DNA of 64,000 nucleotides from Omphiscola glabra (GCA_964017045.1 OZ024808.1:20019284-20083283); one strand, 5' to 3'. Positions 42,731 to 54,590 are shown, counted from the first letter of the stretch. Notes: generated by a model not told the origin, from the letters alone. Translations and numbers: made by a program.

Positions 42731-43538
42731 CTATATGATTGAAAACAAAGTGCGTATTTGCTGTGGTTGAGCAATATTTGATGCATCAGAAAGCGAAGTG
42801 TCCCAATGAGCATCGTTTTCCAGAAGTTTTAATTCTTGGCAAGCTTCACGATAAGTGGCACATACTTGACCGTTTACTGTTCTCAATTCTTGGAATGATG
42901 TCGGTCCACGTAAGTTGATTAACAGTAATCGCAAGTAAAAGCATTCTGCATTGTTTGGGTGAACAGTGTACAGACGGCCTAATGCGTCGGTTGAATATAA
43001 ATTGGGGTGTTTTTCAAATGCTTTACCCTGTTTGCGACGTTGAAACCTTTTCGCTAAAGCATTCCATGTGTAATATGTTGGCACTTCAGAGTAAAGTAGC
43101 GACTTTGCAAAAATATCATTCCCGCACAATGAGAAAAATGCAGTTAACGTTGTTGGCGGAGGTGACAAAGCTCTTGCACGTGCATTTTCTAATGTAAAGT
43201 ACACGCGCTGTCCATTTTCAAGGTGCACTGCCAAATGAACAACTGTTGGATGGCGTTCATGGATTGGAAATGATAAAATGCGCCCTATTGCTTCATTGCT
43301 ACTAATGTAGCGTCCAAGTTGATATTGGTAGACTTCATCGAGTGATCGTGTTGTTTTTTCCAATCCAAAAATTGCCATATCGCTTCCTTTGTTAACATAT
43401 TTGCAAATGTACTTGATCGATTTCACCGAATTGCAATACTCGACATTGATGTGTGCTTTGAACGTTTTCGAGAGTAACGGTGAATAAGGTACAACCCAAC
43501 GATTATCAACTTCAACATCATTGTTTCGTACTTTTAAG
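42731..43538 (-). pseudogene. Helitron Rep C-part with catalytic tyrosines
   Basis: From the inner border of the nested element the minus strand is open to a TAG at 42731. It includes SIKYICKYVNKGSD, the paired tyrosines of the Helitron Rep nuclease, then the linker to the helicase (PTYYTWNALAKRFQRRKQG). The HUH half of the same active site lies on the other side of the nested element. Confidence 0.85.
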
Positions 43539-45239
43539 GGGGGAGGTACACCCAGAACATAGGTCGACTACTAAAAAATTCACCAAAAAAAAACTATTGA
43601 AGTTACAAGTGTCAAATTTGCACTGTAGCTAGAGGAATAGCCATTCTACCATAATAATACAAAAAATAACCATTAAAAAGTAATACATAATAGTTTGCTT
43701 ATATTGGGAAAAAAAAAGAAAAATGGGATGTTGAAAATTGGCATGTCAGACTAAAAAAATTAGATAGAATGTTTTAAGCTCAAATTTATTATACTTTTTT
43801 AACCATATAGAAATATGGATTAGCTATGGCATGAACTAAGAAAAATGTGAGAAATTGAATACTTTTGATATCACAGGATCCCAAAGTAACCTAATTTTGA
43901 AATTTTAAAATCAAATTTTGATAAATTGTAAAATGTGTAATTATTAATATATTGTAATATGCTTAGTTGCTGCCATAGACAATTATATTATAAAGCATCA
44001 TGCAAAATTTCAAACAAATTGGTTGACATTTAAAAAAGTTATCATTTTTTATGTGAACTAAATGTCGAAATTTTGTGAATGAACACGCATTAATTTTGTT
44101 CATAAAGTACATGAATTCTTTAATTTTAATGACCCCCTGAAAGATAAGGATATCATTTAGCTTCAACTTTTGACTCTTCTAACCCTAATTTAAGCCTTCT
44201 TCTGGTTCTTTTAGCTTCTAAGGACTTGGTTTTTTTGTTTTTGTGCTTTCGATCCGCATAGCGCCCATCGTAATAAAATAATTGAAAGTAAACAGACCAA
44301 GGGAAAGCTGTAAAAATCTTAGAGGAGCCTCTTATTTTGTGGATCCATCATTTAAAAGAAGGCTTGCTAATGCCACATCAATGTTGACAGCTCTTAAACC
44401 ATTATATTTGTTCTTAGGGCACATTTTCAATATAGTACTATTCATCGATTCGTTCGTATTTTGATTACAACTATCTAGATATTTACTAAATATACTTGGA
44501 TGTGAAAGGTATACAAAATTGGCCTAATTAAATTCATTGCTGACTACTGATACTGATTCACTTTGTTTATAATAAACATTTAAAATTAATCTTCATTTTA
44601 ATCTCAATGAGAATCATTTACTCCATAGATGTCTTACAATTTAATTTCTGCCCTGTTCTGGGTGGGCGTGGCATATGGTGTTTCAAGAACACTACACTTG
44701 GGTATTTTAATTTTAGTCAAGCCAAGGGTAATTCATCTTGAACTTGAACAATTGAATCAATTCAGATTGTTTTATTTTATTTCCATTTTAAATCTCCACA
44801 TTGGGACCAATATTAGGCTTAATATGTCTATTTTTATGAAACATTCGTTTCTTTGAATATTTGCTATCACTAGGCATTGTATAAACAAATTATAAACAAA
44901 TATTAAGACAATTATAATGTTCACAATTTTTTTTTGTTTATTTCTATGGAAGCTGCCATATTTAAAAGGACTGATCATTGTATTAAACAATTATTGGGGA
45001 GGTCATCATTTGTTTTAAAATAATTAATTCAGAAAAAGTATAATGATTTTTATTTTTTTGGGGTAATTTCTGATACTACCCCTTCTAATAAAAAATTCAT
45101 AGCTCAACTATTTAACATAAATTAAAAATAATTACACGTAATTGTGCAGAATTGAATACACTTTAATTTGATATCAATGATTATTGCTAAATCGAAAATT
45201 AGCCTTTTTCCATTTTTCTCGGTGTACCTCCCCCCTTAA
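43535..45239. mobile_element. Non-autonomous piggyBac-like element, TTAA duplication
   Basis: The element proper is 43539-45235. Its ends are GGGGGGAGGTACACC and the exact inverse GGTGTACCTCCCCCC, 15 bp, with similarity running a few bases further inward. TTAA stands on each side. Removing the element and one TTAA would leave the Helitron frame uninterrupted here, so it inserted into a once-open gene. No transposase was recognised inside; the longest frames are about 60-75 codons without motifs. Confidence 0.9.
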
Positions 45240-45767
45240 AGTGATTGATTCGCCACCATCTTCAGTTGATCGTCGACGATATAGTGGATATCCGTCATTG
45301 CCATTGACAGTCTCAGCAACTAAATCTCTTTGGTATCGTTTTGTACATTTCCCATCAGACATGCATGGAGAATTTTTGTTGAGTAAGCCACATGGACCGT
45401 GAATCATGTTTTTGGTGACGATTTCTAATAAGTATTGATCAATGTCGCCATCAGGTATTTCTGCAGAAATGACTTTATCAATTTGATCTGCTTGGACTTT
45501 TTCGATCAACCAAATTAAAATGTGTGCATGTGGCAATCCTCTTTTTTGCCATTCAACGGAATACATCCAACAGCGTGTCTCTCCAAAAACATGATGCTTG
45601 ACAATAAAATCGATTAAAGATTTCAATTTTTGTTTGAACACACGGGCAGCAATATCGTGACGATCTGATGGTGATTGTACAGTTAACAACAGTTCTTGTA
45701 TTTCATCCCACTTAGGGTTGCATGTAAAGGTAATAAAAAAAATCTGGGCGGCCATATGCACGAACAT
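45236..45767 (-). pseudogene. Helitron Rep HUH part
   Basis: Reads FFITFTCNPKWDEIQELL, then CWMYSVEWQKRGLPHAHIL, which contains the two-histidine HUH metal site (HAH). The frame is offset from the preceding piece by a run of eight A (45735-45742, plus strand). It runs into the nested TTAA element after GGESITL. Confidence 0.9.
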
Positions 45768-46860
45768 ATGTCATTGCATCTTGTGCGTATTCATGCATGT
45801 GACGTGGACTCCCAGTAAATGTGGCCGGCAGTATAACCATTTTCCCTAATTCATTTGGATTCACATTGCCATCATTCACAACTGCATCACGTAAATGAAT
45901 GTACTCTTCGGAACGCAACTTGCTTTGATTTAATCGAATGTAGAGGAGTCGTTCGGTTTCGATTTTTGCATACATATCAACAATGTATTGATGGAACAAT
46001 TGTCGACATTTCAAGATATGATTTTCGGCACTCTCACGAATCATCAATCGATATGAATAGTATTTCTTGGAACTGAATTTCTTATTCGATTCCTCATCTG
46101 TTTGTGGATTTCTCAATTTGATGTTGAAATGATATCCATCTTCTCCTTGCCAAAATAAAATTGGATATTGCAATGCGTCGTATGAGCGATGAGTTTCTGA
46201 GACTCGCTGAACATCACCATTTCTGCGATGAAGAATTATATCACGTGAGTTAAATTCTTCGCCCACTATAACAATCGCAACTTCATCAATTGTTGGTGCG
46301 TTGTATTGTCTTTCGTGTTGGCCGGCAGGTGTTTTGTCTGCTCTAACTACAACTGAGTAATCATCTGTCGGCATTTGTTCAAGTGAATTTCTAAACAATT
46401 GAACTAATTCGTTGTGTTGCAAAAATAGAGATTGCAATACAGCTACAATTTCTCTCTTAGTGCCCATATTGATATGACAACGTTGATCGATTTGTTCATC
46501 AGTATTCCCCATAAAATAAATTTGAAGAAATTTGTGATCTGTGTCTGGCAGTGGTAGTAGTGATCCTGCACGATGATAAATTTGCCCTTGCACTTTAAAT
46601 GTTGGCATGTAATTCTCGCGCACGATATTTGTTGCACCGAACGATGTCATTTGGAAACATGAATTGTACTTGCGTATGTTTGCCAAGAAATGTTTCGATT
46701 GGCTTGTTTCACCTGATACCAAGGTTGATAATGGTTCTGGTGGTAAATGTAATTCTTGCAATTTCACTTTCCCACCCGCGCAGCAAATTCCCGCAGTTTC
46801 ATTCTTAAATTTGAGGGCACTGCAATACACGCATAATTTATCCATTTTTCCAATAACCAC
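45712..46860 (-). pseudogene. Helitron Rep N-terminal region
   Basis: Matches the conserved N-terminal domain of Helitron-like proteins, including LCVYCSALKFKNETAG, YHRAGSLLPLPD and GSPRHMHEYAQDAMTYVRAYGRPD. The open part ends when the homopolymer noted above shifts the frame. It is continuous in frame with the piece at 46933-47346 through a single TGA. Confidence 0.9.
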
Positions 46861-46932
46861 GCTTGGATGAAGACTGTAATCATAATTAGCATTGTAATGG
46901 AATGCACTAAGATTTAATTCAACGTGCAGTGT

Positions 46933-47346
46933 TCATCTGGTTCGAGCATTGCGTACTCGGGCGGTTGCCAGTCTTGCTTCACGTTGCTCGACTGTTTCAG
47001 ATGAACGGGTTTGAGCGTTGCGTACTCGAACTGTTTCCAGTATTGCTTCCCGCTGCTCCACTGTGTCAAAGGTACGGGCTTGAGCATTGCGTATTCGAGC
47101 GGTTGCCAGTCTTGCTTCACATTGCTCGACTGTTTTAGATGAACAGGTTTGAGCTTTGCGTACTCGAACTGTTTCCAGTCTTGCTTCCCGTTGCTCCACT
47201 GTGTCAAATGTACGGGCTTGAGCATTGCATACTCGAGCGGTTTCCAGTCGTGCTTCTCGTTGCTCGACTGTTTCCGATGCTCGTGATGACCTTTTCTTTC
47301 GCGCTTGAGGTGTGGAAAAACGAATAGCTTTTCGTTTGGGTGACAT
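46933..47346 (-). pseudogene. Helitron N-terminal repeat segment
   Basis: Starts MSPKRKAIRFSTPQARKKR, then five copies of a 23-residue unit around TVEQREARLETARVRNAQ, likely a charged helical region. A TGA at 46933-46935 stops the frame. This is the usual beginning of Helitron proteins of this kind. Confidence 0.88.
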
Positions 47347-48229
47347 CAGTGATGTGACAACAAAAGTATTGCTTTGTGACGAATATTACAAATGCATGTG
47401 ATATCTGTTATTATATTTCGATAGACAGTGCTAATTCCACATTTAACACCACTTGTTACCTCAAACACAAAATGAAATATCGCTGTTTGTATTTGATTCA
47501 ATTAATTAACGATATTTTTAATGGTAATAGTTTTCATATGTTAGGAAGTACAATGAATTGTTGGCAGTACATTTCCAGGGTCACATTACTTTATAAATCA
47601 TAAATTCCAGCGTTAAAATCTAGATGTTATTATAGTTCAATACCTTCGTTGTCTATTGGGTAATTTAAAAACTTAAGAAACCATCGATTCATGTCAAATG
47701 TCTTTTCATAAAACAAAACAACTGCGAATTTCTCACACTCTATTATAGAATTACTTTATCATTGCTGTTCAAAACCATAACACGTTTACAACGTCATATC
47801 CTATTCTAAAATACGTCACAAAATTCAAGCTTATTTATAAAAACAACAAAAATAATCTCTACACTAAACATGCAACAATGTGTTTTTTCATGCTCTTACT
47901 ACAAATTGCTGTCTGTTGGCATTTGTTCAAGGGTGGTTGTTTTGACGGCTGTTTGAAATTATATTGATGAAGCTCATTTAAGAAAACAAAACGAATTTAA
48001 GGCCCCCGGCCCAAACGAAATATTGTAAAATGGTTGCATTAATTCAGAAACCTACTTATTATGTAACACATAAACTGAAATGTCGTTATTTGTATTTGAT
48101 TCAATTTCATCCACCCATGAAATAGCTCTGTTTTAAATTATATTTTTATAGTTAAATTAAGAAAAAATGGAATTAGGGGTCCCTGACCCCAAACGGAATA
48201 TTGTGAAATGGTTGTAATAAATTAGAAAC
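47347..48229. other. Helitron 5' non-coding sequence
   Basis: AT-rich, no gene; part of the Helitron upstream region. Confidence 0.7.
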
Positions 48230-50310
48230 ATTTGCGGGAGTGCGCATATCAATTCACCAAAGTTTTATCGCAATCAGATGAATGGTATAGGAATGCATAC
48301 GATAATTATAAAGACAATAAAACGGTGGCACAAACGGAATATTGTAGAATTGTTGTATTACTTCAGAAACCTACTTATTATATCACACACACAGTTTAAT
48401 GTTGCTATTTGTATATCATTAAAAATCTATCCATTAATGTAGTAGCTCAGTTTGAAATTATATTTGTATAGATCATATAGGAAAAATAGAACATGTGGCC
48501 CCTTGCTCAAAACGGAATATTTTTAAACGGTTGTAATAATTCAAAAACCTTTGCGGGCGTGTGCAAAACATCTTACTAAAGTTTTATCGCATTCAGATGA
48601 ATGGTATAAGAGCGCATACACAAATTATTTTTTAGAAAACTCTTATAAGTAAAAAAAAATTTGGGGCCAACGGCAAAAAACGGAATATTTTAAAAGTGTT
48701 GTAAGGGATAAGTAAAATGCGCAAGCTTATGGACAACCTTTCAAAAAAGTTTTGTTGCAATCACATGAATGGTGTAGGAGCGCATACGGTTTGAAATTAT
48801 ATTTATATAGTTCCTATAAGAAAAAACGAACATGGGGCCCTGGCTCAAAACGAAATATTTTAAAACGGTTGTAATAAATTAAAAAACTTTGTGGGCATGC
48901 TCGCAACATCTCGTCAAAGTTTTAGCGTATTCGAATAAATGGTGTAGGAGCGCAGACGAAATCTATTGTTTACAAAGCTCATATAAGAAAAAAAAAGATT
49001 TTGGGGCCAACGGCCAAAACAAAATATTTTAAAAGTGTTATGATGACCCAGTACAATGCGCGAGCTTATGGAATACAACACTCCAATGTTTTGTCGCAAT
49101 CGCATGAATGGTGTAGGAGCGCATACGGTTTGAAACTATATTTATATAGCTCATATTAGAAAAAACGAACATGGGGCCCCTGGCTCAAAACGGAATATTT
49201 TAAAACGGTTATAATTATTTCCAAACCTTTGTGAGCGTGCTGGCAACATTTTACAAAAGATTTAGTGCATTCAGATGAATGGTGTAGCAGCGCAGACGAA
49301 AATATTTTTTACAAAGCTCGTATAAGAAAAAAAAAGATTGAAGGGCCAACGGCCGAAAATAAAATCATTGAAAAGTTTTTTAATGATGCAGTTAAATGCC
49401 CAGGTAGGTGGCCAACAAATCAACAAAGTTTTGTTGCAATCGCATGAATGGTGTAGGAGCGCATACGGTTTGAAATTATATTTATATAGCTCATATAAGA
49501 AAAAAACGAACATGGGGATCCTGGCTCAAAACGGAATATTTTAAAACGGTTGTAATTATTTAGAAACCTTTTTGGGCATGCTCGCAACATCTCTTCAACG
49601 TTTTAGCGTATTCGAATAAATGGTGTAGGAGCGCAGATGAAATCTATTGTTTACAAAGCTCATATAAGGAAAAAAAACGATTTTGGGGCCAACGGCCAAA
49701 ACGAAATATTTTAAAAGGGTTATAATGACCCAGTAAAATGCGCAAACTTGTGGAATACAACTGTCCAATGTTTTGTCGCATGCATGGTGTAGGAGCGCAT
49801 ACGGTTTGAAACTATATTTATATAGCTCATATTAGAAAAAACGAACACGGGGCCCCTGGCTCAAAACGGAATATTTTAAAACGGTTATAATGACCCAGTA
49901 AAATGCGCAAACTTGTGGAATACAACACTCCAATGTTTTGTCGCAATCGCATGCATGGTGTAGGAGCGCATACGGTTTGAAACTATATTTATATAGCTCA
50001 TATTAGAAAAAACGAACACGGGGCCCCTGGCTCAAAACGGAATATTTTAAAACGGTTATAATTATTTCCAAACCTTTGTGGGCGTACTTGTAACATTTTA
50101 CCCAAGATTTAGCGCATTCAGACGAATGGCGTAGGAGCGCAGACGGAAATATTTTATACAAAGCTCGTATAAGAAAAAAAACGAATGAAGGGCCAACGGC
50201 CGAAAACGAAATAATTGAAAAGTTTTTTAATGTCGCAGTTAAATGCCCAGGTAGGTGGCCAACAACTCACCAAAGTTTTGTTGCAATCGCATGAATGGTG
50301 TGGGAGCGCA
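48230..50310. repeat. Internal direct repeats of Helitron 5' region
   Basis: Alternating segments around ggtgtaggagcgcatacggt, atatttatatagctcatat, ggctcaaaacggaatatttt and gggccaacggccaaaa recur about every 170-360 bp. Two neighbouring copies beginning near 49790 and 49960 are almost identical over 160 bp, indicating recent unequal duplication. Confidence 0.85.
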
Positions 50311-50369
50311 TACGAGACAAACATACATACATACATACATTCATTTTTATATATATATATATATATAGA

Positions 50370-50612
50370 TGGGGAGATATTTATCAGATAATGGAGAGAT
50401 ATGCATCTGATAATGGCGAGATAGGTATTTAATAATGGCGAGATATGTATCTGATAATGGGGAGATATGTATCTAATTATGTGAAGATATGTATCGATAA
50501 TGGGGAGATAATTATCAACTTTGGGAAGATGTGTATCTAATAATGGGGAGATAAGTATATGATAATGGGAAATATTATCTGATAATGGCATGATATGTAT
50601 CTGATAATGAGG
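50370..50612. repeat. 22-bp minisatellite, about eleven copies, at Helitron 5' side
   Basis: Degenerate units of ggggagatatgtatctgata. The unit is also present beyond the 3' end of the Helitron, at 41650-41710. Confidence 0.9.
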
Positions 50613-50869
50613 ACAGGGCAAAGGATATTTTGTAATTTACATGTGGTGAGCTTGTAGAGTTTAGCGGGTTCGGCATACCAGGAAGGAGATGGGGGGGGGG
50701 GGACAGGCGGTGTTTGAGAAAGAACAGTAAGAAGGAGAAGAGACTAAGGGCTAGCATAGAGAGGGGTTGAGTGTAAAGAGGTTGTAACGAGGAGAAATGA
50801 AAGAGTTGATGGAGAAAGGATTGGCGATTGGGAGATGCTTGCAGTTTAGGGACGTTTCGGTTTTGAACA
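50613..50869 (-). other. Possible Penelope-like 5' sequence
   Basis: The minus strand has CAAAACCGAAACGTCC (50870-50855), the 3' half of a hammerhead-like core, followed by an open, Ser/Leu-rich stretch to about 50640. There is no CUGAUGA box, only GATGCATG-type sequence. Identity is uncertain. Confidence 0.3.
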
Positions 50870-51175
50870 ACGTAACTTCCGTTTCTAGCATACATCACTT
50901 CCGTTTCTGGCATGCATCACTTCCGTTTCTAGCATGCATCACTTCCGTTTCTAGCATGCATCACTTCCGTTTCTAGCATGCGTCACTTCCGTTTCTAGCA
51001 TGCATTACTTCCGTTTCTAGCATGCATCACTTCAGTTTCTAGCATACATCACTTCCGTTTCTAGCATGCATCACTTCCGTTTGTAGCATACATCACTTTC
51101 GTTTCTAGCATGCATGACTTCCGTTTCTAGCATACTTCACTTCCGTTTCTAGCATACATCACTTCCGTTTCTAAA
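50870..51175. repeat. 22-bp minisatellite, about fourteen copies
   Basis: The unit is cacttccgtttctagcatgc plus at, highly regular. The first unit abuts the hammerhead-like half site, and the unit may be derived from that sequence. Confidence 0.93.
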
Positions 51176-51261
51176 CAGAGATTGAGAGAACTACATTGGG
51201 ATCTTCGAAATAATACTGTTTAAATTTCAAATTGTTTGTAGTTTCTTTCTATTTTTCTTGT

Positions 51262-51290
51262 CTGCTGAAAAAGGCGCTTAGCCGAAACGT
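51262..51290 (+). ncRNA. Variant hammerhead-like core
   Basis: Plus strand CTGCTGA, AAAA, GGC-GCTTA-GCC, GAAA, CGTC. One base differs from the CUGAUGA box, and four A separate it from stem II. GAAA and the directly following CGUC match the other copies. Probably an inactive Penelope-type terminal piece. Confidence 0.45.
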
Positions 51291-51637
51291 CATTTTAATT
51301 CTCTTGTCTTTTTTTTTTCAAGCCTAAACATAACTTGTTCCGTTATTTTTTATAATTTTTCACGGCTTGAACGACATTCCTCATATATTATAATTTTTTG
51401 TTTCTTCAGAGCCAGGCAAACGATAAAATGATCAATATTTAAGTGTATGAAAATATGTACCCGGACAGAAGAGTTTGATAACCCATGGCACCGTTCTGTA
51501 CTGGAACATTTTAATTTTTTCATTTAAAAAAAAAAGGATTTCTATTCAGTCTTTATTTTCTTTTATTAACTTAAACCAAAATATACAACAATTACTGCTT
51601 GATATTTTTAAATGTAAAATTGAATGAAGTTTTGGGC

Positions 51638-51742
51638 TAATGTGCTGTTGTGGTCCCCTTATTGGGAGTCATTTCCCTTTGTTTATGATAGATTTAGGGT
51701 TCGGGTTAGGGTGAGCGACAGAGGGACCACAACGGCACATTA
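51638..51742. mobile_element. Small inverted-repeat insertion at receptor 3' end
   Basis: The arms taatgtgctgttgtggtccc (51638-51657) and gggaccacaacggcacatta (51723-51742) are inverse copies with one mismatch. The 65-base middle contains a telomere-like tttagggttcgggttagg. The receptor stop codon (51669-51671) lies inside. Confidence 0.75.
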
Positions 51743-52910
51743 ACCAAGTTTTGTATTGTTTTTGACTGGACTCCAAGGACCGAGCAGAACATGGCACACG
51801 CTTATTTGAAACTGCAAATATACGTTTAAGCGCGACCCGTATGGGCTTGAAGAAACTGTAGAGTACTGGGTTGATGGCCGGGCTCATGTAAGTTATCCAA
51901 ATTGTGATTGACATCGACCACAGAGGAAGCTCAAAGTCACGGTAAACATACACAACAACAAAAACTAGGAGCGGCATCCAGCAGATGGTGAAACACAGCA
52001 CGATGGTTCCCAGTGTGCGAATAGCTTTGAAGTTTCTCATTATTCGACGAGACAGTCTTGCACTTTCACGGTCCATAGGTTTGAATGAGCTCGATATATT
52101 GGAGCTTAGTAACGTCCTTCCACTCACAGGTGACTGAAGTCTCTGACAGGCTGCTGAGCTATGGATCCTAAAAACTTTTGGCTGTACCTCCTCTTTACCA
52201 CTCTCGTTTCTGACTTCTCTAGAACTTCGTTTGTTGAAATTCCAAATCTCATAGAATATAAATCCATACAGAACATATGTAGTGCACATGGGGAGATAAA
52301 AGGCCACCACAAATACCGTTATTAGAACGTGTTTGTTATACATCGATCCGCATATCATCAGTTCATCACGACACTTGATCAAATCTTCATTGCCATTTTG
52401 ATACCAGTCTGTCACCAGAGGCAGTAGGAAGATGCCACTCGGAAGAAACCATGATAGGATGACCATTAGTTGACCGATTCTTTTAGTAAGGAATCTATAC
52501 AAAAGCGGCTTACACACGGCCAAGTATTTATCTATAGCTATGCACAGTATATGACAGGCGGTAATTCCACACAGGTCATTGCCGATGGTGAGCCAGATGT
52601 TGCAGAACTTTGTCCCGAGAATCCACTTACCGTTATACATCAGCTGCAAGACACCAAACGGCATTTGGAACAGAGCAGAGATCAAATCGGCGCACGCCAT
52701 CGACGCCATCAGAAGCAGTGTGGTGTTGTGGTCGTTGTGGGTGGATCCTTTGTCGCGTGACACGAACATGGCCAACACGACAGTGACATTGGCTAAGACG
52801 GTGAAGGTCGTGACCATAACGGCTAAAACAGAAATCCAGGTAACAGCGTGCACATTTGGAGGCTTGAAGTACCGGGCTATGTCCGCAAGGTGACATGGAG
52901 TCTGATTCAT
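51669..52910 (-). CDS. Orphan rhodopsin-class receptor, type B-like, with altered C-tail
   Basis: Reading from the Met at 52910 (MNQT, matching MNQS of the two 378-residue relatives) gives 413 residues; an upstream in-frame Met at 52946 is less likely. Motifs: Asn41, Asp75, Cys103, DKY at 127-129, Trp154, Cys187, Pro207, loop 3 with RRIMRNFKAIRTLGTI, CWMP at 310-313 and NPVLY at 347-351. Position 3.32 is Gly110. The relatives end about 20 residues after NPVLY, but here the tail continues for some 60 residues. The last 25 (from about WLMCRCGPS to the stop) are encoded by the inverted-repeat insertion at 51638-51742. Coding is uninterrupted, so it may be functional with a new tail. Ligand unknown. 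Confidence 0.88.
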   Translation of the reverse strand: MNQTPCHLADIARYFKPPNVHAVTWISVLAVMVTTFTVLANVTVVLAMFVSRDKGSTHNDHNTTLLLMASMACADLISALFQMPFGVLQLMYNGKWILGTKFCNIWLTIGNDLCGITACHILCIAIDKYLAVCKPLLYRFLTKRIGQLMVILSWFLPSGIFLLPLVTDWYQNGNEDLIKCRDELMICGSMYNKHVLITVFVVAFYLPMCTTYVLYGFIFYEIWNFNKRSSREVRNESGKEEVQPKVFRIHSSAACQRLQSPVSGRTLLSSNISSSFKPMDRESARLSRRIMRNFKAIRTLGTIVLCFTICWMPLLVFVVVYVYRDFELPLWSMSITIWITYMSPAINPVLYSFFKPIRVALKRIFAVSNKRVPCSARSLESSQKQYKTWLMCRCGPSVAHPNPNPKSIINKGK

Positions 52911-52946
52911 GATCGTTTCCTGGTCTCGCCGGTGTATCGCGTACAA

Positions 52947-53654
52947 TAGGACAATGGGGTAACACAGTTGCTTTTTCTTGTGATGATAAGCTAAGTTGAA
53001 GTTATTACTGATTAATCCCCGTTGTTGTCCCTTTATAACGTCTCAGACTTTAGACCATTGGTAACTACAATTGTCTCTGTGTTAAAAAACAAAAACAAAA
53101 ACAATCTTCCTGTTTTCCAAGTTGGAACTATTCCTTAGCTCTATTTTGCCCGCATTGAGTAGTGTCAATGTGATTTTGTTACTTCTCGAGTTCACATACT
53201 GCTTTATTCCAACGACGTGTTCTCTTTCTCATAATAACCTTTATTTTCATAACGTGAAAAGGCTGACATCCGTTGCTTTGTAAAACTTTAATGTAAATAA
53301 TTCTTTCAAAATAATATTTAGACCTTTATTTAGCACGTAGCTGTTCAAGATTGTAGACAAACGCGAGTCTCTTCAAACTATTTCTAACACACCAATCAAC
53401 CACTCTTCAGTACACAATCACTAACTGTGATGTTTCAAAACGCTTATTTTTTAACAGAAATTGTTTTTAAATTTAATTTTTTTTTTTTTTTTTTTTTTTT
53501 TAGAGATTACGCTATAGATGTTTATACGGAAAAGTCACGTATCTAAGAATGAAATTAAATTAAATTAATACTTTTTTGGCTGTTATCAATCAATTACACG
53601 TGTAACTATTGCACAAAGATGTTAGTGCGTTCCATAAACGTTCCATTGAAATCA
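52947..53654. other. Receptor 5' flank, AT-rich
   Basis: A 30-base T run lies near 53480. No promoter could be assigned with confidence. Confidence 0.5.
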
Positions 53655-53822
53655 CACGAAGTCACATTTAAACAGTTATTAGAGTCACGACGAAGTCACA
53701 TTTAAACAGTTATTAGAGTCACGACGAAGTCACATTTAAACAGTTATTAGAGTCACGACGAAGTCACATTTAAACAGTTATTAGAGTCACGACGAAGTCA
53801 CATTTAAACAGTTAGAGTCACG
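53655..53822. repeat. 34-bp tandem repeat, five copies
   Basis: The unit is gaagtcacatttaaacagtt plus attagagtcacgac, almost perfect. Confidence 0.95.
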
Positions 53823-54321
53823 CCCGAAGCTCCGTCCGATATTCTGGAAGTGGAGGAAAAAAAACGATTTTCTGGATAATCCAGATATTGAATATAAATT
53901 GCTGTTAGATAACAAACTTTGCTACCGTTATTTTTAATCTTTTTTTTTGCATTATTATTATTATTATTATTTTTGTTTTTGACTTTTGATTTATTTACTT
54001 CATAAATCTAATCTATAAACTTACATAGACCTATCAAGGTTTTAAAACAAATATATAAATATTAGCCACTTAAAAAATATAAAAAAATTAGTTGATTCTA
54101 TGAAGAATGCAATTCGCATCGGCTCAATATCCATGACAACTATTTACACCAATACACCGGCCGTCACCGACCACGCAAAGCTTTATGTTAATGTCGCCAA
54201 GGGAACGCCCCTACCCCACCCCACCCCACACCTTTTCCGTTACCAGAGTAAAGGCTATGCTAACAATGTATTAGGATTTTTTTTTTTTTTTTTCAGCCGT
54301 TCAGTCCTGTAGTTTTAGATT
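53823..54321. other. AT-rich sequence
   Basis: Contains an (att) run near 53952 and nothing else recognised. Confidence 0.5.
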
Positions 54322-54582
54322 TGTCAACAGTGTCTGAATGATGCTTTCCACTGCCTTCGCCGATAGCTAAGTCAACAGTGTCTGAATGATGCTTTCCACT
54401 GCCTTCGCCGATAGCTAAGTCAACAGTGTCTGAATGATGCTTTCCACTGCCTTCGCCCATAGCTAAGTCAACAGTGTCTGAATGATGCTTTCCACTGCCT
54501 TCACCGATAGCTAAGTCAACAGTGTCTGAATGATGCTTTCCACTGCCTTCACCGATAGCTAAGTCAACAGTGTCTGAATGGT
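54322..54582. repeat. 48-bp tandem repeat, five to six copies
   Basis: The unit is gtcaacagtgtctgaatgat plus gctttccactgccttcgccgatagctaa, almost perfect. Confidence 0.95.
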
Positions 54583-54590
54583 TTATTGAA

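Larger units (their letters stand above)
41711..50369 (-). mobile_element. Helitron, both termini present, coding region dead
   Basis: On the minus strand it starts TCTATATATA at 50369 and ends CTAG at 41711, with host A before and host T after, the normal A|T insertion rule. A stem-loop (GGCAT-gcgttgcg-ATGCC, 41724-41741) stands just inside the CTAG end, as in canonical Helitrons. Coding pieces for a Rep/helicase protein run from 47346 to 41771. A 1697-bp TTAA-flanked element is nested at 43539-45235. The 5' third is non-coding repeats. Both sides are 22-bp minisatellite, so the Helitron inserted into that array. Confidence 0.93.

Noticed and set aside
53655..54582. Regular direct repeats that could suggest a CRISPR array
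   Set aside because: The units are contiguous without unique spacers, and the genome is eukaryotic; these are minisatellites.
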